From JBHGXV01 sp041920505 (GTDB taxonomy: Bacteria; Bacillota; Bacilli; Brevibacillales; Brevibacillaceae), in NCBI GenBank assembly GCA_041920505.1, contig JBHGXV010000005.1, positions 1-64,000 of the forward strand: 64,000 nt of DNA, read 5' to 3'. How positions within the stretch are numbered: the first letter of the stretch is position 1; every line of letters begins with the position of its first letter. The position numbers and the translations under genes are program-made. Shown one piece after another: positions 7,541-15,693 of the stretch. The notes beneath the pieces were generated by a model that was not told where the DNA came from, made no database searches, and saw only the letters and a program-made list of their open reading frames with translations.

Positions 7541-9209
7541 GTCCGTACGAACCAAGATTCTGGGTGCATTTATTGGTACGATATTGGTGCTTGCCGTGTC
7601 GTTCAGCCTCGTTATCTACAACGTGGCGATGGATCTGATCAACAACCATGTGCTGCCGGAATTTGACGAGAAGCTGAAAATGAATGTGCAACGCTTGCAG
7701 GAGAAAGTGGATACAGGGCTGGTCAAGGAGGCCGACAGCGGCTCGAAGGACGCTTTTGACAAGTTGATGAAGTTTCTGGCCGAAGAAAAGCAAAAGCTGC
7801 GCGTGGAAAACGCCTACGTGCTCGGGAAAAAAGGGGACGCGGGGTACATCGTGGCGTTGAGCGACGCCCCCGATCAGCGCGGTGCGGAGTATCCGTTTAC
7901 GTCGGAAATGGACCAGGCGTTGGCCGGCACCATGACTTTAAGCGAGATTTACACGGACCAGTACGGGGTGCACAAGTCGGCGTTCATGCCGTTAAAGGGG
8001 ATCAACGCGATTATCGGGATTGACATGGACACCCGGTTTATCCAGGATCTTAAATCCTACATCTTGATCCTCAGCGTGGTTGCCACCGTCGTGATGGCCC
8101 TGATCGGCAGCGCTGTCGCCTATCTTCTCGCCGTCCGCATCACCAGGCCGCTGAAGACGCTGGTGGGCCATACCCAACGGCTCGCCGAGGGCGACCTGCG
8201 GGTGGAGATCGACGTGCGCGGGTCTGACGAGATCGCCCAGTTGGCGGCAAGCTTCCGCGAGATGAGCGGTCAGTTGCGGACGATGATCCGGCAAGTTTCC
8301 GCCACTGCGGCTGTCGTCGCCGAATCGGCGCGCGATTTGTCCGACAGTTCGGAGAACGTCACGCAGATGGTCAACGAAACCACAGCGACCATCCAGGAGG
8401 TGGCTTCGGGCAACGAAACCATGGCCACCAGTGCGGCTGAGAGCGCCAAGGCCATGGAAGAGATGGCCCAAGGGATTCAACACATCGTCGAGTCGGCCGC
8501 GGTGGTGTCCGAGAAGTCGGGCGAGGCCGCTCGCGAGGCGGAAGAAGGGAATCAGGCCATCGGACAGGCGATGGAACAGATGACGTCCATCCGCGAGGCC
8601 GTCGCCGGATCTGGTGAGTCGGTACGGCGGATGCACGAGCGGGCCACTGAAATCGGTCAAGTGGTCGATTTCATTACCAACATCGCCGAGCAAATCAACC
8701 TGTTGGCACTCAACGCGGCGATAGAGGCCGCCCGGGCAGGCGAGTTTGGACGCGGCTTTGCCGTGGTGTCCGACGAGGTGCGCAAGCTGGCGGAGCAATC
8801 GGCTCGATCGGCGAACGAAATCACCGCTCTGTTGCGCGGCATCCAGGAAGAGTCTCAGCGCTCGGTGCAAGCGATGGATGACGTCACCCACGAGGTGGAG
8901 CGGGGAAGCGCGTTGGTAGAAAACGCGGGGACATCGTTTAACCGCATCACATCGCTCATCGAGGAGCTGGACGGGCAGTTGCAAAACGTGTCGGCGGTGC
9001 TGGAGCAGTTCTCCGCCAGCACGGAGGAAATCACCGCGTCGGCGGAGCAGACGGCCCATATCACGCAGTCGTCGCTTACGCACACCCGAACGATCGCTGC
9101 CACATCCCAGGAGCAGTTGGCGACCATGGAGGAAGTGACCGAGTCGGCCAAAGTGTTGAGCGAAAAAGCAGAGGAACTGCGTGAGCTAATTGCCCGGTTC
9201 CAGATGTAA
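7533..9209 (+). CDS. methyl-accepting chemotaxis protein
   Basis: A 558-residue membrane chemoreceptor. A transmembrane helix at about 10-32 is followed by an extracellular sensing region of about 135 residues (Cache-like, containing ENAYVLGKKGDAGYIVALSD), a second transmembrane helix at about 170-195, a HAMP domain (RITRPLKTLVGHTQRLAEGDL) and a long cytoplasmic signalling helix bundle. The hairpin tip reads EQINLLALNAAIEAARAGE, the site that contacts CheA and CheW. The ATG lies inside the end of the decarboxylase gene, which suggests that the receptor senses the enzyme's substrate or product. That link is inference. Confidence 0.92.
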   Translation: MFKSVRTKILGAFIGTILVLAVSFSLVIYNVAMDLINNHVLPEFDEKLKMNVQRLQEKVDTGLVKEADSGSKDAFDKLMKFLAEEKQKLRVENAYVLGKKGDAGYIVALSDAPDQRGAEYPFTSEMDQALAGTMTLSEIYTDQYGVHKSAFMPLKGINAIIGIDMDTRFIQDLKSYILILSVVATVVMALIGSAVAYLLAVRITRPLKTLVGHTQRLAEGDLRVEIDVRGSDEIAQLAASFREMSGQLRTMIRQVSATAAVVAESARDLSDSSENVTQMVNETTATIQEVASGNETMATSAAESAKAMEEMAQGIQHIVESAAVVSEKSGEAAREAEEGNQAIGQAMEQMTSIREAVAGSGESVRRMHERATEIGQVVDFITNIAEQINLLALNAAIEAARAGEFGRGFAVVSDEVRKLAEQSARSANEITALLRGIQEESQRSVQAMDDVTHEVERGSALVENAGTSFNRITSLIEELDGQLQNVSAVLEQFSASTEEITASAEQTAHITQSSLTHTRTIAATSQEQLATMEEVTESAKVLSEKAEELRELIARFQM

Positions 9210-9240
9210 AGGTGCTTGCACCGCACGATAAATGGCGGAA

Positions 9241-9275
9241 GGGTCTACCTCGTAGGAGGTAGGCCCGTTCTTATG
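9241..9275 (+). terminator. terminator after the chemoreceptor gene
   Basis: GGGTCTACCTC and GAGGTAGGCCC form an 11-bp stem with one G-T pair (9241-9265), followed by a short T-rich stretch. It separates the convergent chemoreceptor and DUF3600 genes. Confidence 0.65.
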
Positions 9276-9284
9276 CCCAGACTT

Positions 9285-10004
9285 TTACTTCGCAACGTCC
9301 GCATCGTCCAAAGCGATTTTCTTTTTCACTTCCTCCACAATCTTGTTTGCCTCCACGTATCTTCCCCGTAAATCCTCAGGAAAATCTTCGGGCTTCATAT
9401 CTGAACTGTCCTTGATCCCCGCGATCGCTTTCACTGTGTTGATGGTCATTTCCGCTTCGATGTACTTGTCAAATTCCTCCGGAGTCAGTACGTCCCGGCT
9501 GGATTTCGTATGGTTGAGCGTATCAAAGTACGGCGTTAACTCCGACAGGAGCTGTTTTGCTTTGGCGCGTTTTTCGGGCGGCATCTGATCGAAGTTGACG
9601 TGGCCGTTCTGGTCGACATCATCATAGGTGACGGCGGTGTACTCTTTCAGCAATTCTTCAAACTTCGCGTATTCCGCGTCGCCGAGTGCCTTGTGCGCAC
9701 CGGAAAGCTTCAAGCCGAATGTTTGATACGTTTCCATGGTCATGATGCTGATTTTTTTCTTTATCTTCTCAAACGAGCCGAAAATGCCGTCCGCGTAGTT
9801 ATACGCCAATGCGCCAGTCGGCAGCAAAAGCACGGCGGCGATGGCTGCGGCGGGAAGCCATCTGGTTCGTTTCATTCTGGTTTCCTCCTTTTGTCTCAGA
9901 TACCATTCATACGACTGACGTACACGTTGCTCCAGTTCAACTGGAACCTTCATGGACTGAGCGTGGCGGTGAAGTTCCAGGCGAAGCTTATCTTCCATAG
10001 GCAT
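9285..10004 (-). CDS. membrane anti-sigma factor, DUF3600-like
   Basis: A 239-residue protein: about 45 cytoplasmic residues, a transmembrane segment (WLPAAAIAAVLLLPTGALAY) at about 48-67, and a charged helical extracellular domain of about 170 residues that resembles the DUF3600 domains linked to ECF sigma factors in Bacillus. It starts at 10004 with GGTGGAG 7 bases upstream and overlaps the end of the sigma gene by 17 bases. This is the usual arrangement for a sigma factor and its membrane antagonist. The signal it senses is unknown. The DUF3600 assignment is from memory of the family and needs a profile search. Confidence 0.65.
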   Translation of the reverse strand: MPMEDKLRLELHRHAQSMKVPVELEQRVRQSYEWYLRQKEETRMKRTRWLPAAAIAAVLLLPTGALAYNYADGIFGSFEKIKKKISIMTMETYQTFGLKLSGAHKALGDAEYAKFEELLKEYTAVTYDDVDQNGHVNFDQMPPEKRAKAKQLLSELTPYFDTLNHTKSSRDVLTPEEFDKYIEAEMTINTVKAIAGIKDSSDMKPEDFPEDLRGRYVEANKIVEEVKKKIALDDADVAK

Positions 10005-10569
10005 GCGGCGTCTCCACCCTTCCGTTTGCTTGAGTCAAATAGTTTTTGCGCAATTGCTTGAGCGCGAGGTGATGTCTTGACTTGACCGTCCCGACAGGAA
10101 TGCCGAGCAGGGAAGCAATCTCATCCAGCGAGTAGTCGTGGTAGTACCGGAGAATGATCACAACACGCAATTTGTACGACAGCTTGTTGATCGCCGCCAT
10201 CTGCTCTTCCTGCGACTCCTCCCGCAAAATTGCTTCGTCCGCTTTCGCCGGTTCTGCTTTTTCCAGCAAGCGGCTGCGATCAAGCAAACGAAATCTTCTC
10301 CATCTCTTTCGCCTCCAGTTGCTCACCTGGCGCACAATCAGCCCGTGCAGCCAGAACCGGAACGAGCGGCTGGGATCGTAACTGGGTAAAGACTTCCACA
10401 TTTCGATGTACACCTCGTTCACGATATCGTGTACGTCGTGTGTATTGCCTATCAAGAACGTGACTGTGCGAAAAACATCCTCACACGTATGTTCATACAC
10501 GGCTTCAAAAGCGGCTTGATCTCCGGCCATCAGCCGTTGTACCCATGCATGAAAATCCAGATCTGCCAT
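9988..10569 (-). CDS. ECF-type RNA polymerase sigma factor
   Basis: A 193-residue sigma-70 family protein. Region 2 includes AAFEAVYEHTCEDVFRTVTF and the polymerase-binding DVHDIVNEVYIEMWKSLPSY, and region 4 holds YHDYSLDEIASLLGIPVGTVKSRHHLALKQLR, the -35-binding helix-turn-helix. The start is placed at ATG 10569, with AGGAGGG at 10576-10582 just upstream, rather than at the longer frame opening at 10629. It is followed by the DUF3600 membrane gene with a 17-base overlap. An ECF-like -35 (TGAACC) lies upstream, so it may activate its own promoter. Confidence 0.9.
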   Translation of the reverse strand: MADLDFHAWVQRLMAGDQAAFEAVYEHTCEDVFRTVTFLIGNTHDVHDIVNEVYIEMWKSLPSYDPSRSFRFWLHGLIVRQVSNWRRKRWRRFRLLDRSRLLEKAEPAKADEAILREESQEEQMAAINKLSYKLRVVIILRYYHDYSLDEIASLLGIPVGTVKSRHHLALKQLRKNYLTQANGRVETPHAYGR

Positions 10570-10600
10570 GGAGGGCCCTCCTGCGTGTTGTTTCACCCTA

Positions 10601-10628
10601 TATTGGCTCTTGCGTGAAAAAAGGTTCA
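10601..10628 (-). promoter_or_regulatory. candidate ECF-type autoregulatory promoter
   Basis: On the minus strand TGAACC followed by a T-run (10628-10617) resembles the TGAAAC-type -35 of ECF sigma factors. The -10 region near 10606-10601 does not show the typical CGTC. Weak. Confidence 0.3.
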
Positions 10629-10639
10629 CTTACATGCAG

Positions 10640-10663
10640 AAAAGCCCGGGGCGAAACCCCGGA
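10640..10663 (-). terminator. terminator of the coiled-coil gene
   Basis: CCGGGG and CCCCGG form a stem at about 10647-10663 with a CGAAA loop. On the minus strand it is followed by GCTTTTCT, so it terminates the gene at 10705-11151. Confidence 0.6.
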
Positions 10664-10704
10664 CTACCTGTACAGGCTGACGTTTGAATGGGCATAGATC
10701 ATCA

Positions 10705-11151
10705 CTAGCCGGACATCCGCTCAAGCGCCGATTCAACCTTAAACACCCGGCGATTCAGCACTTGGATTTCGGCATCGCGGTCGTCAAGTTTATCGGAGAT
10801 CGTTTGAAGCATGGCTTTGATGTCCACTGGTTGACCTGATTCGATGCGATGGATGGAGTGCTCAATGGAGTCTAACCGCGAGAGAGCTTGTTCCTTGAAG
10901 TCGGTCATCTCGTTTTTGAAGGCGAGCATCTCTTCCTTGAAGCTGGTCATCTCGTTTTTAAAGACGAGCATGTCTTCCTTGAAGTCAGTCATTTCGTTTT
11001 TGAAGACAAGCATCTCTTCTTTGAATCCGGTCATCTCGTTTTTGAAGACGAGCATTTCTTCCTTAAAATCGCTCATCTCTTTTTTGAAGTCGCTTATTTC
11101 TTTTTTGACGTCAACAAGGGTGGTGAGGATGAGATCGAGCTTATCGTTCAT
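10705..11151 (-). CDS. heptad-repeat coiled-coil protein of unknown function
   Basis: A 148-residue acidic helical protein. Residues 22-84 are nine consecutive heptads of the type F-K-x-E-M-x-x, and residues 29-84 consist of four nearly identical 14-residue units (FKEEMLVFKNEMTG and variants). A non-repeated C-terminal helix containing RLDSIEHSIHRIESGQP follows. No signal peptide or membrane segment is visible. The ATG at 11151 is preferred to the TTG frame opening at 11169 because AGGA lies at a suitable distance. Similar proteins are known only as coiled-coil hypotheticals. Function unknown. Confidence 0.7.
   Translation of the reverse strand: MNDKLDLILTTLVDVKKEISDFKKEMSDFKEEMLVFKNEMTGFKEEMLVFKNEMTDFKEDMLVFKNEMTSFKEEMLAFKNEMTDFKEQALSRLDSIEHSIHRIESGQPVDIKAMLQTISDKLDDRDAEIQVLNRRVFKVESALERMSG
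10900..11067 (-). repeat. four 42-bp in-frame tandem repeats
   Basis: Four consecutive 42-base units encode the 14-residue coiled-coil repeat. The copies differ at only a few positions, which suggests recent expansion by slippage or recombination. Confidence 0.85.
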
Positions 11152-11314
11152 TTCGATCAGTCCTTTCAAGTGTCACCTCATAACCCTATGTTACTATAGG
11201 CACATGACAAGGAACAATCCTCAATGGACGGCAAGGGGAATCGCTTGTTTCCCCTTTCGGCGGTATGTGATAAGCTAGGGATAGTATCTTTACGAGAAGA
11301 AAAAGGAGTCGACT

Positions 11315-12208
11315 ATGAGAATCAGCAAAATATTTCTGGTGGCCCTGGCAGTGGCGGTGATTTGTCTGGCCGGTATGTTCGTGATCAGGGAGCGCGGACT
11401 GGCCCATTGGCTCACCGGCACCCAGCCGACCGATCAAGCAAGCTCGCATCCGGCGTCTCCTGCCGCAAGCGGTGAGCAAGTACAGCCAGGGGGTACGACC
11501 AATGCGCAGGATCCGCAGCAAGACAAGTCTTCTGCCGCCCCCGAAAGCTCCGCCGCGTCGTCGCAGCCGACGGTCGGCCAACAACCATTGCCCGCAGCCC
11601 GGCTGACGATTCAGGCGGACGAAGCGAAGGACGTGATGGTCCTGGTGAACAAACAGCGGATGTTGCCGTCCGACTATGTTCCGCCGGATCTGGTGGAGGT
11701 CAAGATTCCGTTCTCTTTCGAGGGCAAGAGCCCGAAAAAAATGATGCGCGAAGAGGCGGCGGAAGCTCTGGAGAAGCTGTTTGCGCAAGCGGCCAAGGAG
11801 CATATCAAACTGGCGGGCGTCTCGGCCTACCGTTCCTACGCGACGCAGACGGCGATCTTCAACGATAACGCCAAGCGGCAAGGGGTTCAGGAGGCTAACA
11901 AGACGAGCGCGATTCCCGGCCAGAGCGAGCACCAGACCGGGCTCGCCATCGACGTTTCCAGTCCGAGTGTGAACTTTGCGCTGGAGGAGTCGTTCGGCGA
12001 TACGGTCGAAGGCAAGTGGCTCGCCGAAAACGCGCCGAAGTTCGGGTTTATCATTCGTTACCCGAAAGGCAAGGAAGCGGTCACGGGGTATTCCTACGAG
12101 CCGTGGCACATCCGCTACGTGGGCGTCCAGATCGCCGAAGAAATCGCTGCAAAAGGGATTACGCTGGAGGAGTATTACGCCAGTCAACATTCCGGTCAAA
12201 AAGGATGA
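11315..12208 (+). CDS. D-alanyl-D-alanine carboxypeptidase, VanY/LdcB type
   Basis: A 297-residue exported peptidase that trims D-alanine from peptidoglycan stems. An N-terminal hydrophobic segment (residues 5-22) acts as a signal or membrane anchor, followed by a low-complexity linker rich in S, A, Q and P to about residue 85. The catalytic domain has the zinc and active-site motifs SAYRSYATQ near 170, SEHQTGLAIDVS near 207-218 (H and D zinc ligands) and EPWHIRYVG near 267 (catalytic and zinc His). AAAAGGAG precedes the ATG. It stands alone in the cell-surface region. Confidence 0.9.
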   Translation: MRISKIFLVALAVAVICLAGMFVIRERGLAHWLTGTQPTDQASSHPASPAASGEQVQPGGTTNAQDPQQDKSSAAPESSAASSQPTVGQQPLPAARLTIQADEAKDVMVLVNKQRMLPSDYVPPDLVEVKIPFSFEGKSPKKMMREEAAEALEKLFAQAAKEHIKLAGVSAYRSYATQTAIFNDNAKRQGVQEANKTSAIPGQSEHQTGLAIDVSSPSVNFALEESFGDTVEGKWLAENAPKFGFIIRYPKGKEAVTGYSYEPWHIRYVGVQIAEEIAAKGITLEEYYASQHSGQKG

Positions 12209-12238
12209 GCATGGCCTGCGGGCTTTGCACGTGCGCGT

Positions 12239-12270
12239 GCCCCTGCTGTCTGATGAAGGACGGCAGGGGC
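12239..12270 (+). terminator. hairpin after the VanY-like gene
   Basis: GCCCCTGC and GCAGGGGC form a strong stem around 12239-12270. No T-run follows at once (a T-run comes at 12300), so its role as a terminator is only likely. Confidence 0.4.
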
Positions 12271-12404
12271 GATTGCATAAAAGGCCACGGCAGGGCGACT
12301 TTTTTTGCTTTGGCGCGTCAAATATCATATGGAAGAACGCGTTGTTGTGCTATAGTGGGTACGAACAGTATCTTTAATGACAGATCAGACAGGAGCGTTT
12401 ATAA

Positions 12405-13346
12405 ATGATATCTTTTTTGAAAAACTGGTTAGGCAAGGATTCCAAGACGGCAGAAAAGGAGAGTCCGCGCGAGGAGTCGATTCTGCCTGCTGGCGAGGCG
12501 CCGATCACCGCAGACGGACCGGTCGCCGAAGAGCCGCAGCCGCGTACCGTGGCGACGCCTGTCTCTTTGCACGAGTCCTGGGAGAAGAATCTGGACACCC
12601 ATCAGAAATACGCGCTCGGTTTTATGGCGAGTGAATTGCCCGATATGGCCGTCGGCAACGTTTCGTTGGCCGGGATTCGCATCTTTCCGCACGAGGATGG
12701 AGTGGAAGTGACCGCGTTTATCCGCAATGGGCTGCCCCGGCCGATTCGTTTGGAAACGATGAATCTGCTGATCCTCATCGGGGACAACCAGTTGTTCGCC
12801 CGGCAGTCGTTCGATTTGTCGGAGGTCGGGGAAATCCCGTCCTTCCACGCGAGACCGTGGAGCTTTGTCTTCAAGCGGGAAAACTTCCTGATGCGTGACG
12901 TGATGCTGACCAACTGGAAGCTGGCGTTTGAGCTGGCCCAGAAAAAGCTGGTGCTGCCGCAGCAGTTGGAACTGGAGGAGTCGTGGATCAAGGCGTTGAG
13001 CGACGAACAGAAGCAGTCGCTGATCCGTCTGGCCCAGCAACTGCCGCCGTTGCAAGCGGGGGAAGTGAACGTTCAGAGCGTCCAGCTCAACAAGGCGGAG
13101 GACGACTCGCTGCGCGCGCTGCTTTTGATCCGCAACGGATCGGACCGCTCGCTCTCGTTTGAAAGACTGCCGCTCGTGCTGCTGGACGCGAACGGCGAAA
13201 AGGTGGCGGAAGGGCTGTTTGAACTGGGAGGACTTACCGTCAACGCACAGACAAGCAAGCCGTGGCTGTTCATCTTCCCGAAAGAGAGCATCATCAAGCA
13301 GGATGCCGATCTTTCCCGCTGGAAAGTAACGGTGCCGCAGGCGTAA
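12405..13346 (+). CDS. SLAP-domain protein, S-layer assembly type (copy 1)
   Basis: A 313-residue protein resembling the accessory-Sec S-layer assembly protein (SLAP) of Bacillus. It starts with a short amphipathic MISFLKNWLG segment, then a charged linker to about residue 50, then two copies of the SLAP domain (about 55-170 and 190-310). Each copy carries a VxxFIRNG-like strand and a final ARPWSFVF or SKPWLFIFPKES strand. There is no signal peptide, so it is probably cytoplasmic or peripheral. SLAP proteins assist SecA2-dependent export of S-layer proteins, but no secA2 is present here. It is the first of three tandem paralogues. Confidence 0.75.
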   Translation: MISFLKNWLGKDSKTAEKESPREESILPAGEAPITADGPVAEEPQPRTVATPVSLHESWEKNLDTHQKYALGFMASELPDMAVGNVSLAGIRIFPHEDGVEVTAFIRNGLPRPIRLETMNLLILIGDNQLFARQSFDLSEVGEIPSFHARPWSFVFKRENFLMRDVMLTNWKLAFELAQKKLVLPQQLELEESWIKALSDEQKQSLIRLAQQLPPLQAGEVNVQSVQLNKAEDDSLRALLLIRNGSDRSLSFERLPLVLLDANGEKVAEGLFELGGLTVNAQTSKPWLFIFPKESIIKQDADLSRWKVTVPQA

Positions 13347-13354
13347 GGTCTTCA

Positions 13355-13383
13355 TTGACCCACCTTGACAAAACCCTTATGAT
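13355..13383 (+). promoter_or_regulatory. sigma-A promoter of SLAP copy 2
   Basis: TTGACC at 13355-13360 and TATGAT at 13378-13383 are 17 bases apart, 43 bases before the ATG at 13427. The second SLAP gene can therefore be transcribed on its own. Confidence 0.5.
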
Positions 13384-13426
13384 AAGGAAAAGGCTTGGGG
13401 ACTGACATATTTACAAGGAGGCTCTT

Positions 13427-14374
13427 ATGTTTTCATTTTTAAAAAACTGGCTGAGCAAGGATCAGGGGAATCTGCGTCCCCTTGAAGAGTTAAAACAGGA
13501 ACTGACTGAGGAAACGGTGGTGCCGGCATCCGGCGAGAGCGAAGATGTGCCGGCCGCAGAATCTAAAACGGCTGACAACAAGGTGCGAACCGAACTGTCG
13601 CTGCATCCGGCATGGGAAGAACAACTGGATGCCGAGAAAAAGTATACCCTGCGTTTTTTGCAGGCAGAGTTGCCGGAGATGGTCAAAGGGACGATCGGCG
13701 TCACCGGGTTCAGCCTGATTCCCGGAGAAGAAGGGGTCATGGTGGCGATGTTCTTCCGCAATGGCACCGAACGGCCGGCCCGGTTCGGCAAGCTGCGCCT
13801 GTCGCTTCTGGTGGGCGACAAGGTATTTGCCCGCCACGTCTTCGATCTCTCCGATCTGGACGCGATTCCGCCATTCTCCAGCCGTCCGTGGGAAGTCTAC
13901 TTCCCGCGCGAAAGCTTTCTGCTGGATAACCTGATGTTTGACCGCTGGAAAGTGGCGATCGACAAAGGCAGACGCATCCGTGTCTGGCCGAAGCACCTCG
14001 ACCTGGACCCGGAGATGGAAAAGCGCATGACCGAGTTCCAGAAGGATCGTCTGCTCGACATTGTCGACCGCTTGCCGGCCATGTCTCCGGATCAGGTGGA
14101 AATCACCGGGTTCGACATTGGCCGCAAGGAAGACGGGCGCCTGGTTGTCGGTCTGTTGTTCCGCAACGCCCAGCGCGTGCCGTACACGCCGAAACAGTTG
14201 CGAATCAAGATTTTCGATTCTCAGCGCGATGTGGTGGCTTCGGGCGTGATCGATACCAGCAATGTGCGCGTGCGGCCGGGAACGAGCCGTCCGTGGCTGG
14301 TGGTCTTCCCCGCCAGTCTGGTGAAAAAGCCGGACGCCGATTTGCGCGAATGGAATCTGGACATCAGTGAGTAA
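13427..14374 (+). CDS. SLAP-domain protein, S-layer assembly type (copy 2)
   Basis: A 315-residue paralogue of the preceding gene with the same plan: N-terminal MFSFLKNWLSKD, acidic linker, then two SLAP repeats with VAMFFRNGTERPARF near residue 103, SSRPWEVYFPRESF near 150, VGLLFRNAQRVPYTP near 240 and TSRPWLVVFPASL near 287. GGAGG lies 8 bases before the ATG. The third paralogue begins 22 bases after its stop. Divergence from copies 1 and 3 is large, so the duplication is old and the copies may have different clients. Confidence 0.75.
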   Translation: MFSFLKNWLSKDQGNLRPLEELKQELTEETVVPASGESEDVPAAESKTADNKVRTELSLHPAWEEQLDAEKKYTLRFLQAELPEMVKGTIGVTGFSLIPGEEGVMVAMFFRNGTERPARFGKLRLSLLVGDKVFARHVFDLSDLDAIPPFSSRPWEVYFPRESFLLDNLMFDRWKVAIDKGRRIRVWPKHLDLDPEMEKRMTEFQKDRLLDIVDRLPAMSPDQVEITGFDIGRKEDGRLVVGLLFRNAQRVPYTPKQLRIKIFDSQRDVVASGVIDTSNVRVRPGTSRPWLVVFPASLVKKPDADLREWNLDISE

Positions 14375-14396
14375 CGAACAGTAGGAGGATTGCCTC

Positions 14397-15386
14397 ATGA
14401 GCTGGTTGTTGGAAAACTGGTTTGGTTCAAAAGAGAGTCTGGAGGTTGTGCGTGAAGAGATTCACGAACACATGCAAAAAGAACAGTATCTGGGCGTGTC
14501 CGGGATCGAGAACCCGGAGCAGTCGCAGACGCGCGTCTCGTCCAGCGAGCTGTTTTTGACGTTGCACGGTCCGTGGGAAAAAGAACTGCAGGAATTTGAA
14601 GTGGAACTGTTGCAGTTCATCCATGACGAATTGCCGCCGGTCGTGCGTGACGAAGTGGGGATTCTCCCGTTCTTTACCAATGTGCTTCCCGACGGGTACC
14701 TCGTGCTGACGTTTATCCGCAACGCCAGCGACCGCGATGTCATAGTAAACAAACTGCCGCTGGCTCTGGTGACCCCGGAAGGCACCGTCGTGGCGCGCAA
14801 GACATTTGACATGCTCCCGTTTGGTCCGGTGGGCGACCACTCCAGCCGCCCCTGCGAGTTTTTCTTCCGCTGGAGCGAGTTTGATTTCATTCCGGAAAAA
14901 GAAGTGCCGCTTACCCTTGTCTACGATGCCCCCGCGCGGACGAAAACCGTGCCGCAAGCCAATCAGAGCGAACTGCGCGACGGGTTGACCGAGGAAGAGT
15001 GGAACCGTTACGCAAAACTGGCCGAAGAACAACCGCCAATCACGCCGGGCGAGGTGGAGTGCAAGGTGCTGGCGGTCGCTCCCGGGGAAGCGGGCGGGCT
15101 GAAAGTGGTTGTCGCCTTCCGCAACGGTCTGGACAAGGCCTTGGAGTTTACCGAACTGCCCGTGCTGATTCGCGACCGCAACGGCAACGAGGTGGCCCGG
15201 GTGAATTTCGGCCTGCGCAACCTGCAAGTGACGCCGCACGGCAACCGCATCTGGGGCTTCCACGTCCCGGCCGATTCTTTCCAAAAGAGCGGAGTGGACC
15301 CGAACGAATGCACCGCGTACATCCCGGAGGCGAAACAGGAAGGCACGCCGGATGCGGGCAAGAACGGCGGCGGACTGGTGCAGTGA
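14397..15386 (+). CDS. SLAP-domain protein, S-layer assembly type (copy 3)
   Basis: A 329-residue third paralogue. It has the related N-terminus MSWLLENWFGSKE, a linker, and two SLAP repeats with LVLTFIRNASDRDVIV near residue 100, SSRPCEFFFRWSEF near 150, VVVAFRNGLDKALEF near 238 and NRIWGFHVPADSF near 285. It lacks a signal peptide. The ribosome site TAGGAGG is 8 bases before the ATG. It is closely spaced with copy 2 and followed by a hairpin. It is the most divergent of the three. Confidence 0.72.
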   Translation: MSWLLENWFGSKESLEVVREEIHEHMQKEQYLGVSGIENPEQSQTRVSSSELFLTLHGPWEKELQEFEVELLQFIHDELPPVVRDEVGILPFFTNVLPDGYLVLTFIRNASDRDVIVNKLPLALVTPEGTVVARKTFDMLPFGPVGDHSSRPCEFFFRWSEFDFIPEKEVPLTLVYDAPARTKTVPQANQSELRDGLTEEEWNRYAKLAEEQPPITPGEVECKVLAVAPGEAGGLKVVVAFRNGLDKALEFTELPVLIRDRNGNEVARVNFGLRNLQVTPHGNRIWGFHVPADSFQKSGVDPNECTAYIPEAKQEGTPDAGKNGGGLVQ

Positions 15387-15482
15387 CGCGGCCGCAGCGG
15401 AGCAGCGGCTGTTGACGATGCTGGTGTCGCTGTTGACGCTGGCAACGCCGATCCACATAAAAATATAAAAACACGTAACGAA

Positions 15483-15522
15483 CAACACCCCTGCGACGTC
15501 TAACGGACGACGAGGGGTGTTG
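15483..15522 (+). terminator. hairpin after the SLAP cluster
   Basis: CAACACCCCT (15483-15492) pairs with AGGGGTGTTG (15513-15522), a perfect 10-bp stem. The following sequence is only weakly T-rich. Confidence 0.55.
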
Positions 15523-15540
15523 CTGGTTTCAAACAGACGA

Positions 15541-15570
15541 TTGTACTTCGCTGATCGTATTGGCTATGGT
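15541..15570 (+). promoter_or_regulatory. candidate sigma-A promoter of the stalk-domain gene
   Basis: TTGTAC at 15541-15546 and TATGGT at 15565-15570 are 18 bases apart, about 120 bases before the ATG. Confidence 0.4.
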
Positions 15571-15693
15571 AAACTAAAAAGTGATAGAGTGGAAGTGAAA
15601 ATAGGGTGACGGGTCCGGGAACAGCCGGCTTTCTGCCGCCGGAAAGTCGTTTTCATTCCGTAACGATTCTACCTGCGTGAGGAGAGATGCTGT

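Larger units (their letters stand above)
15387..15693 (+). other. 307-bp intergenic region
   Basis: It holds a hairpin after the SLAP genes (15483-15522), a candidate promoter at 15541-15570 and the ribosome site GAGGAGAG before the next gene. Nothing else coding is supported. Confidence 0.7.
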
